Shown in pieces: positions 55,921 through 64,000 of a stretch of DNA of 64,000 nt; the first letter of the stretch is position 1; every line of letters starts with the position of its first letter. The notes under the pieces are model-generated. The model was not told the DNA's origin and ran no database searches. It saw nothing but the letters and a program-made list of their open reading frames with translations. The DNA lies in contig NC_053043.1 of the NCBI RefSeq assembly GCF_003473485.1, positions 11,728,001-11,792,000 on the forward strand, written 5' to 3'. Position numbers and translations under genes: made by a program. This stretch comes from Medicago truncatula (taxonomy: Eukaryota; Streptophyta; Magnoliopsida; Fabales; Fabaceae).

Positions 55921-58003
55921 CCAAATGCATCACGTGATCTTTTAAGTTTAATATTTGTACTGATTAATCTTTTTAGTTTTAAAATTATCATTTATCTTGA
56001 CTGAAGTGAACAAGTTAGTCCTTTGTTTTTTTTTTTTTTTTTAACAAATTGATTCATTTTTCCATCAGACTAAGTGTTTATATGAATTTCAAATGGATGT
56101 ATTGACATAGAAGGTCTAAAAAGTATTTATACAAACATGATTACTTTTATATATATATTCTTATTTTTATCAATTCAATCTCAATCTTATATATAAACAT
56201 TTAATCAATATTATATATTAACTAATCGCTTGATTTTGTTCAAACTAAGATTGAATAATATACATATGAATCATAGTTTTCATAGCGGTGAATTTCAATC
56301 TACCAATTTAGCAATAAACATAATATAAACATTTTCTTCCACCTATTAACCATATAACAATGAATTTAAACATACCAACTTAACAATAAACGTGCACACA
56401 TATACCTTTTTTAACTGAGTTTGGTGAAAATAGAGTAATTCTTATTTTTTTTTACAAAGGAAAGAGAGTTTGGTGGTAATATTAGGTAAAAGTTGTGAAA
56501 AAAGGTGAGAGAGTTGGATTTGAATTCGTTTTTAATCCATTGTCTCATGCGGTTCATTCTATCTTAATCTCATTCAATCACTTATATTTTTTCTCAGTAA
56601 TAAAGATAATAAAATAAAATAGGATATACAAATTAAATATTAGAATACTTATAAATAGTATTGTTCAATCTACTTGTAATAATGTAAACCATAGTAAAAT
56701 GATACTTTTAATTAATGGCCCTCGTTTCCTTTTGTTGATTTATTACTGCTGCTTCACAGACCTGCTCACATTGGGTTTTCCACTCCATTTCCTTTTAAAA
56801 CAGTTTTCAGAATGGACAGAGCAAAAGAGATACTCCATATATGACTTTGTTTGTGCAAGGAAAATGTAAACTACTAAATTGTACAATATTATTTGTTTTA
56901 TATGGTGCCTGTTTAGTTACTACCTTTTCAATCCTCCTTACCACTGGCCAGCTAGTCACATGGCATCAATTTTTTCACGGTTAGGAAAAAGGTAATTGGG
57001 CGGTTTGGTTTGATTTGGTTCGGTTGACTTTTAAAATAAAATCCGAACCAAACAACTATTGCGGTTTGAATTGGATCGGTTGGTGTGGTTTTTTATACAA
57101 TAATTTTTTTTTGTTTCCAACATTAAAATCAAATTAAAAAGCTAAAAAAGAACATATTTTCAACAATATTTTAAATTTCATCCAGCATTACAATTTTATT
57201 TTCATCCAACAATGTACCCAACTACGTAGAGCAAATTTAAACGCGGACAAAAAGTAATCATATTTTGTAAGAAATACAAAAGACTAAATTTTCTATCATT
57301 CTCTAAGAGTTCAAGTAGTATCGTAAATACATTTTTTTTTTAAAAAACAAAGAAGAAACTTAAGAAGAGAAAAATATGTCATTTTATTAAAGTTTGCATT
57401 GAGTTTCTATATGTCATTTTATTAAAGTTGTCATTTTCTTATATTGCGGTTTGGTTTGGTTTGGTTGGTAAAATCAAAACCGCAAACCGAACCAAACCAT
57501 GTGGTCAAGTAAAAAATTGATACGAATACATTCGAACCAGATGGGGGGTTTTTTGCGGTTTCAGTTTGTGTTGGTTCAATTTGCGGTTTTTCTATTGGAT
57601 TGGTTCGATTTTGAACACCCATATTCTCTCATGCTCATTTCAATCGTCATTTTAATGTTGTGTGCACTTATTGAAGAAATGATTGGTTTAAACGATTTCA
57701 AATAGTAAAATTAGTATTTGTTCTAGACCGACTCCCGCGGTCCAATAATCCATAATCCTCAAATAAGAGAGGGAATTTCATTGGCACCTCACCGAACAAG
57801 AACTAGCATCCATTTGTACCGTTCATCTAACGACTTCATGGTATTCTTGCCAAGTTTGACGGGGTTCGTTACAATCCGATCAATCCAAGTTGATGCAAAG
57901 GGTAGCGGGGAGGGGATACCTGAACTCTATCAAATATGGAGTTGAGATTCAACTTTTCACATCCGTTGATCAGGATATGTATACGAGGATATTCGCATCC
58001 TAT
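55565..58003. repeat. Segmental duplication, spacer copy 2 (empty sites)
   Basis: Collinear with 38691-43747. It lacks the hairpin element (empty site near 56155) and the 580-bp element (near 56653). It has an (ATT)n run of about 16 units at 55871-55919, shorter in copy 1. A 28-bp stretch near 56957-56985 is absent from copy 1. The GGGTGTTC-ended repeat (copy C, 57000-57620) is shared, so that insertion predates the duplication. Confidence 0.85.
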
Positions 58004-59210
58004 GAAATTTGGGGAGGGGAACTGCAAAAACCCTCAACATTTCCGCTCTATGCAACATGCATGGGGAGTTGAAGGGATTGTCCAGCAAAAAAGAGATTAT
58101 GCAACAAAATAGTATAGTGTACAGTATTTGTCTTATACGGTGCGTGTTATTTCATGATCACCATCTAGCTGATCACATCACATAAATAGCTAGAAATTTT
58201 CTCAATGTATAAATTTTAAAAGTGAGTTTATACACATAAAATTAAATTAAATTAAATCGTTCCTCTCTCTATTATTATTATCCCATATCGGCAAAAGCAT
58301 ACAGAGGGAAATAAAAAATCAAATCAAAATTACAACAAATATGAGTACAACCATCAATATCAAATGCCCTTTCTTTTAAACTTAGTCAAGAAGTTAAAAT
58401 TACATGGATGCACAAAGTTCATTTCTTCACAACTGAACAACAACGAAGAATTTCATCTCTTCTAATCTTGTTCAAAAAGCTTTTTCATTTCAGCCATTTG
58501 TGACTAACATCGTTCTCTTCAACTCATCAACTCAAGGTGTGTTACTTTTTTATTTCATTTTCTTGTACTTTTTTTCTTTTCTTCAAGAAGTAGAAACAAG
58601 ACAATGGATAATACACTGAACACAATCTGAACTAATTTCCCCCCGTTTCAAGAAGTAGAAAGTAGACGCATAAAAGAACTATCTTGATGTAAAAATATGA
58701 TTTTTCCTCTCTGTGTATGCTTTTGATCAACTTGGTGTAAGTTTTTTCTTGTTATGTTTGTTGTTTAATGTTTTCTTATGCATTTTGTTTCTTTTTCTAT
58801 CTTCTTAAGGTGAATAATATTGTTAGCACTTTGTTTCAGTTTTTCCTCTTTTTATCAAACCCCAGTTTTTTTTTTTCTTCCCTAACTTTCTTTGTTTCAA
58901 GAAATTGGGGGGTTTTTGTTTTTGTTACACTGTTGTTAGAATTGGTTAGTTTAGCCTATATAGTGTGAAACTATCATAAAATGTGGTTGAACATGCACTA
59001 AACATATCCAATCCATAGATTTGTAAAATAATCACCTGATTTGGTTTCTGAATCAATGGACATGTGGGTTCTTTGCTAGAAATTGAACAATACATGATTA
59101 AAAGTTCACTCTGTCGTGTTTTTAGATTGTGAATGTGAATAGGATTTGGATTGTAAATGTCAATAGAAGTATGATATTATCTGCTTTTACATTCCTAATA
59201 GGTGAAAGAA
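58004..59210 (+). promoter_or_regulatory. Upstream region and probable 5' UTR intron of the BRR2-like gene
   Basis: A likely 5' UTR intron has its donor at 58537 (CTCAAG/GTGTG) and acceptor at 59201 (CTAATAG/GTG), with a long pyrimidine-rich body. The first ATG after the acceptor is at 59211. Promoter position not resolved. Confidence 0.45.
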
Positions 59211-62096
59211 ATGGACGCTGTATCAATGATCCTTGATGTTGGTGTAAAGCCAATTACACGGACTCTTTTGATGTTTGAGCTCAAGATAACTCCAAATTTT
59301 GAAGAACTGGAATGTTTGCCGATTGACGTGGTTGTTGAGGACAGAAGCATCATTATTGACAAGAAAATTGTTCATTCCCAGTATTTTATGCTCAAAAAAC
59401 AGTATGTTGGTGAGACCACCACACTGAATTTCCCAGTGGAAATCCATGGCCCTCTTCCAAAAGAATTCATTCTTGATATACATAATTTTCTGTCATATTT
59501 TAATCATGAACCCATAACTGTTGCGGTTCCTCTGACACATATAGTCCTACCTGAAGAAGAAGAATACCATCCTTTGCCTGCTGAAGCATTTGATGTGCAA
59601 TCATTGTTGCCTGTTGCAAGCTTGGGAAATACATCTTACGAAGCTCTCTATCAGAATCAATTCAAGCAATTTAATAAAATACAAACACATGCTTTTCAAG
59701 TTCTTTACAAGTCTGATGACAACGTTTTTCTTGCTGCTCCGACTGGAAGTGGAAAGACCACATGTGCAGAAATTGCAATTTTGAGAAATCATCAAAAAGG
59801 GCATATGCGTGTAGTTTATATTGCACCTATTAGAGCTATTGCTCAAAACCAGTATCGTGAATGGAAGACAAAATTTGGGGGTGGCCTCAACTCAATGATT
59901 GTTGAATTAACCGGAGAAAACGAGACAGATTTGAAACTGCTTGAAGAAGGACAGATTATCATTACTACCCCGCAGATATGGGATGCTTTATCCCGCCAAT
60001 GGAAACAAATAATCCAAATTCAACAAGTTCCTCTTTTGATCCTTGACGACCTCCACTTCATTGGAGGTCCAGAGGGTCATATTTTAGAGCGTATTATTGT
60101 GAGGATGAAGCAGATTTCTACTCGGGTTGGAAAAAAGATGCGCATTGTGGCATTGTCAGCACCAATTACAAATGGAAAGGATATTGGGGAGTGGATTGGA
60201 GCTACCTCCCACAGCCTCTTCAATTTCTCCCCCACTGCTCGTCATGTTCCTCTGGAATTATTCATTAAGGTTGTTGAATTTTCTGATTTACGTTCAGCCA
60301 ATCCCTTGGTTAGGTTAAAGGAAATGGCCAAAATAACTCATAGTTTTATTACAGAGCATGCAAAGAAGGGGAAACCTATTCTTGTGTATGTACCTACATG
60401 GGAGAATGTATCAAGAACAGTTTTCAATATGATTTCTGTTTCACAGGCCAAGTCGTGGGTGCAGTTAAATTCACAACAACATCAAGCATTTGAAGCCTCT
60501 ATCTGCAAGATTAGTAATCTTGAATTAAAATCCGCTTTAGCTCTAGGAGTAGGCTTTTTGCATGAGGGCCTGAACACTAATGATCAGGAATTTGTCATCC
60601 GATCCTTTGAAGCCGGTCTGATTAAAATTTGCATCATAAGCAGCTCCATGTGTTGGGAAGTATCTTTGTCTGCGCATATAGTGGTCTTGATGGGCACAGA
60701 ATATTATGACTTTGATGGACCCAGTTATCCTATCACAGATATTCTCCATATGATGGGACAAGCTGGTCGTCGTTTGATCGACAGTGTTGGAAAAGCTCTC
60801 ATACTGTGCCTTCCAAATAAAAAGAGATACTACAATATCTTGTTGCGTGATTTATTACCTATTGAGAGTCATTTTCATAATTGCTTAAATGATACAGTCA
60901 ATGCTGAAATAGTTGCTGGAATTGTTGAAAACTTCAAAGATGCTGTTGATTATCTTGAAAAATCATTCCTGTGTCGGCGTCTCCCCAAGAATCCTAGTTA
61001 TTATGATTTTCCAGGATTTATTGGCGAAGATGCAGGCACTCACCTCTCATCGTTAGTTCAAAGATCCATGAATGAATTAATGACAAGCGGGATGGTTAGA
61101 GATGAGGGTGGGGATAACATTTCTTCATCCGTTCTTGGAAGGATAGCATCCAATAACTACATCAATTATCGAACTATTGGAGCATTTTCTACACGGATCA
61201 CCCTAGATTCCAATATCAGGGATCTTTTAGAAATTCTCTGGTCTGCTACAGAATTTGAAGCACATCCCACCAGACGGCTACATGTAGAAGAGGATGAGAT
61301 CCGAGTGCTAATCGCCAAAGAAAAGTTTCCCCATGTTGACAACAGAGTCACAAACCCACAAACAAAAGCTATCGCCCTACTACAAGCCCACTTCTCAAGG
61401 CTTCCTATTTCAAGTATGAACCTTGAAGCGGATAGGAGAGAGGTAGTACTTTTATTTGAGAAACTCCTAATTGGCTTGATGGAAGTTATATCAGACAGGC
61501 GTTGGATATTGTCGTATGCTCGTGCCATGGAAATTAATCAAATATTGATTCAAGCGATTTGGCATGACGACCCTATTTTGCTGCAACTTCCTCATTTTAC
61601 AAGGGAGTTGGTTGATAAATGCAATGATATCAACATTCAAAACTTTTATGACCTGAAAACTACAGAGAGACAAAATGTGAGAGAACTTCTGGGACTGACA
61701 ACTTCTGAATGGATGGATATCACTCGTTTTATGGAGTATAACAGTTTTCCAATAAAGCATCATGTAAGGATGGATGAGATATTTTCTAGGCAGAGGAGAA
61801 CAGTTGATGTGATTCTGAGAACAAAAAGAAAAAGGAATGAAATATTGATTAAATTTCCTCACTATCCATGTAAGAGGAGAATTAAATGGTGGGTTTTTGT
61901 ATTAGATGATCAAGACAATGTGCTTGCCTTCAAATCAGTTTCTCTTTGGACACCTAACATGTTAGATGTCACATTAAGGTTTACGTCTCCAGTTCAAACG
62001 GAAAGTGCTTCGTATAACCTCTATTTCGTATGTGATTCAATAAAAGGTGTTACTGAAAGGAGAAGTTTTCATGTGAAAGGCTGTGCCGTGGACTAA
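59211..62096 (+). CDS. BRR2-like C-terminal half: degenerate helicase cassette plus Sec63 module (961 aa)
   Basis: The intronless ORF begins at the first ATG after a likely UTR splice acceptor. Residues 1-115 match the end of the first Sec63 unit of the U5 snRNP helicase BRR2 (ITRTLLMFELKITPNFE, YFMLKKQY). A Ski2-like cassette follows: motif I APTGSGKT (176-183), Ib TTPQIWDAL, motif II DDLH (279-282) instead of DExH, motif III SAP (316-318) instead of SAT, motif V SSSMCWEV, motif VI MMGQAGRR (514-521) instead of QxxGRxGR. Winged-helix and second Sec63 unit extend to the C-terminus (LLQAHFSR, LLQLPHF, SYNLYFVCDS). In BRR2 this second cassette is a catalytically weak protein platform. The N-terminal active cassette is absent. 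The long open frame suggests selection or youth; it could be a regulator of splicing or a truncated paralog. Confidence 0.85.
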   Translation: MDAVSMILDVGVKPITRTLLMFELKITPNFEELECLPIDVVVEDRSIIIDKKIVHSQYFMLKKQYVGETTTLNFPVEIHGPLPKEFILDIHNFLSYFNHEPITVAVPLTHIVLPEEEEYHPLPAEAFDVQSLLPVASLGNTSYEALYQNQFKQFNKIQTHAFQVLYKSDDNVFLAAPTGSGKTTCAEIAILRNHQKGHMRVVYIAPIRAIAQNQYREWKTKFGGGLNSMIVELTGENETDLKLLEEGQIIITTPQIWDALSRQWKQIIQIQQVPLLILDDLHFIGGPEGHILERIIVRMKQISTRVGKKMRIVALSAPITNGKDIGEWIGATSHSLFNFSPTARHVPLELFIKVVEFSDLRSANPLVRLKEMAKITHSFITEHAKKGKPILVYVPTWENVSRTVFNMISVSQAKSWVQLNSQQHQAFEASICKISNLELKSALALGVGFLHEGLNTNDQEFVIRSFEAGLIKICIISSSMCWEVSLSAHIVVLMGTEYYDFDGPSYPITDILHMMGQAGRRLIDSVGKALILCLPNKKRYYNILLRDLLPIESHFHNCLNDTVNAEIVAGIVENFKDAVDYLEKSFLCRRLPKNPSYYDFPGFIGEDAGTHLSSLVQRSMNELMTSGMVRDEGGDNISSSVLGRIASNNYINYRTIGAFSTRITLDSNIRDLLEILWSATEFEAHPTRRLHVEEDEIRVLIAKEKFPHVDNRVTNPQTKAIALLQAHFSRLPISSMNLEADRREVVLLFEKLLIGLMEVISDRRWILSYARAMEINQILIQAIWHDDPILLQLPHFTRELVDKCNDINIQNFYDLKTTERQNVRELLGLTTSEWMDITRFMEYNSFPIKHHVRMDEIFSRQRRTVDVILRTKRKRNEILIKFPHYPCKRRIKWWVFVLDDQDNVLAFKSVSLWTPNMLDVTLRFTSPVQTESASYNLYFVCDSIKGVTERRSFHVKGCAVD

Positions 62097-62839
62097 AAGC
62101 TGGCCATAAACATTTGCTATGGTGTTCAGGTACTTTATTAATTTTGTTTTTGTTGGGACTGAGTTGCTACTTGTTTATGTGCTTGAGCTAATTATGAGTG
62201 GGGGTTTAATCTTTGATGTTTGCAATTGCATATTGTTGGTGTGGTTTTAGAATGCTCATGTTGACTGATAGTGCTTCCCTCTCAACAAAATATACTTCTG
62301 AAACCTTATTTTGCTTTTGTTGGATTTTAAAACAAATGTAAACCACTTTAAGATTGATGAATATGTAAATTAGTCTCTTTTTAATATTGATATTGATGTA
62401 TTTACTACTAAATGGAATGTTTCCTAACTAAAAAACTAAATTAGTCTCTGTTTTAAATTTGTATTTAAATCAATAAATGCATGATGTTAGCCTCAGTTTG
62501 TGCACTATACAAGTGCACATAGAATCCCTTTCAATGTACTCCTAATTTAAGATATTTGAAGGATCAAACTTTTTTCAAATGAAGAATTCATTTTAGAGTA
62601 TAGTGGGAAATATCAACGATTGATTAAAAAACTAAGGGTTGATATTGTATGGACATGCATTACAAAATGATAGGTGTATTGAAATATCATTTCTTCCTTT
62701 CTTTATATTATTTCTACTCACTTTAAACGAGTCAAATTTGTTTCCTAAAAAAATGGTAAAAAATGTTATTTTTATTCTGTTTAGGATGGACAACTATTGC
62801 ATTGCTTATGCTTATTTGCTTTAAATCTATCACTAATCA
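62097..62839 (+). other. Region downstream of the BRR2-like gene, no gene seen
   Basis: Contains the 3' UTR; a GTTCAG/GTACTT donor at about 62130 could start a 3' UTR intron. No other feature. Confidence 0.4.
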
Positions 62840-63580
62840 GTGTGTGATTCACAAAATAACCTACCTAAGTTTAGTCAAGTAGATATGACGGGAAGGGAAC
62901 ACTGGTTTTCACGATCACTTGCCAGAAAGGTGGGGAATGGGAGTTTTACTAGATTATGGTTAGTCGTGTGGACAGGTTCGGTTCCTTTAAACGAGAGTTT
63001 TCCACGGTTGTATTCTATTTCAGAGCAAAAGAAGGGTACAGTTAGTGAGGTAAGAATGAGGGAACATAACATTTAGAGTTGGTCATTCCTTTGGCGTAGA
63101 AGGTTATATGAATGGGAGCATGAGAGTTTGCAGGTCATATTGTGGACAGGTGCGAGTCTTTTTGGTTTTCAGTGGCATAGTTTTTGTTCTGGTTTGTGGG
63201 TGGGCGTTGAGGGGCTGAGTGTGATCACCTTTTTCAGCTCCTTCTCTTTGGTATATCTTGGATTTCAGGGCTGCTTTGTTTTTTGTTTTTCAATTGCAGG
63301 GTCTTTTTTTCTCTGCTATATTGATTATTGGTTTTCGAAGGACCTTGTGTTTTTTCCCTGCATCTCAGTTTGTTTGAATGGTGTTTGTGTTATATTTAGA
63401 GGTTGGTTTTGGGAGGGAGTTTTCTTGTTGGTGGAGTTGTTATTTGTGTGTCTGTCTTAGTTAGCTGACAGGATGTTAAGTATGTTGTCACTGACTGCTT
63501 GGACAGTCTTGTACTCGTGTTTGTCTTAGGCTCGAGGCACGCCTTGTGCAGGTGTCTAAGAGTTTATTAATAAAAATTTT
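62840..63580 (+). mobile_element. 3' end of a second L1-type LINE
   Basis: The frame from 62878 reads GREHWFSRSLARKVGNGS, then VPLNESFPRLYSIS, a TAG at 63074-63076, and in the same frame WSFLWRRRLYEWEHESLQ. This is the region after the RT domain of plant L1 ORF2. Most of the zinc-binding tail is deleted; the sequence jumps near 63130 to a T/G-rich 3' UTR with GGCACGCCTTGTGCAGGTG, shared with the LINE end at 11236-11867. Confidence 0.7.
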
Positions 63581-64000
63581 ACAAAGTCAATCACTGATTG
63601 AAATAAAACTTAGTACTCTTAGATCAACTGCTACTGTTTTTCTTATACTGTTGCAAAATGAATTCCACTGATTTTCTAAGCGAATGTGAGCATCAATTTT
63701 GTGTGAGTTTGTGATTGTGCTATTGAAGAGACACACTACATCAATCTTAAAGAGATAGTTTTAAACACTACGAAAATATAATTATTAAATTAATAGTGAT
63801 TCAATGTGTCTTATACTTTTCATTTCTTGTTACAGAACAGGTTAGCTAAGAAATATGTGATGAGGAAGGACCCAAGGAGCATGAAGTTTATTTCATTTTA
63901 AGTTTGCTTCCCTGCTATTAGTTTCTTTTGAAAGAAAAGAATATATGCTGTAAGCACACTCATGGGAACTTGGCCTTTGTGACCAGTTCTAAGAATATGG
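63581..64000. other. Window edge, possible exon of a flanking transcript
   Basis: An acceptor-like TTACAG at 63835 precedes 66 bp that read open (LAKKYVMRKDPRSM) to a TAA at 63899. This could be a terminal exon spliced to the BRR2-like transcript or part of a neighbour. Too short to decide. Confidence 0.25.

Noticed and set aside
59202-59210. Upstream GTG as start of the BRR2-like protein
   Set aside because: Plant nuclear genes start at ATG, and these nine bases follow a probable UTR splice acceptor; the first ATG is at 59211.
61166-61862. Two minus-strand frames within the BRR2-like ORF
   Set aside because: Shadows of a 961-codon gene with clear helicase and Sec63 motifs.

Overview
The window is plant nuclear DNA, most likely from a papilionoid legume such as Medicago or a near relative. 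The evidence is very AT-rich intergenic DNA, GT-AG introns, TATA boxes 70-120 bp upstream of start codons, an Ogre-type LTR on the minus strand that begins TGTCATACCCC, and many short inverted-repeat elements with 9-10 bp target-site duplications (TSDs). The species call is inference.

Layout. 1-8.2 kb: a minus-strand Ogre/Tat-like LTR retrotransposon with a complete 5' LTR (5294-8205), a primer-binding site, one Gag-like ORF with a duplicated zinc knuckle, and only scraps of pol. 8.2-12.7 kb: retroelement remnants, including a LINE 3' end. 12.8-28.6 kb: three tandem plus-strand genes for secreted root-cap-domain proteins. Genes 1 and 3 are near-identical (593 aa each) and carry two identical-spacing eight-cysteine modules around a long Ser-rich linker. 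Gene 2 (330 aa) has one module and no linker. The spaces between them hold a MULE-type MITE, a copia gag relic and a long (TA)n tract. 30.5-31.4 kb: an intact two-exon germin-like protein (GLP) gene on the minus strand. 32.4-37.6 kb: MITEs and a foldback element interrupted by a 2085-bp solo LTR.

37.7-58.0 kb is a rearranged segmental duplication. Two 5'-truncated GLP pseudogenes (37.9 kb minus, 55.0 kb plus) each sit beside a copy of the same spacer (38691-43747 and 55565-58003). The first spacer copy has gained a roughly 2-kb hairpin element and a 580-bp element with another MITE nested in it; the second copy keeps the empty sites. Each spacer copy is followed by a different part of the spliceosomal helicase BRR2: a 162-aa N-terminal-only mini-gene (44417-45851) and a 961-aa C-terminal half (59211-62096). 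Between the two lie relics of GLP promoters, a degraded leucine-zipper exon pair, an LTR with primer-binding site, and a broken MULE transposase with a truncated OTU-protease domain.

62.8-63.6 kb is a second LINE 3' end. The functional-looking genes are the three root-cap genes, one GLP gene and the two BRR2-like ORFs; the root-cap and GLP products carry signal peptides and would act in the apoplast, while BRR2-like proteins would act in the nucleus. I see no tRNA, rRNA or CRISPR. All family assignments come from reading motifs; no database search was possible.
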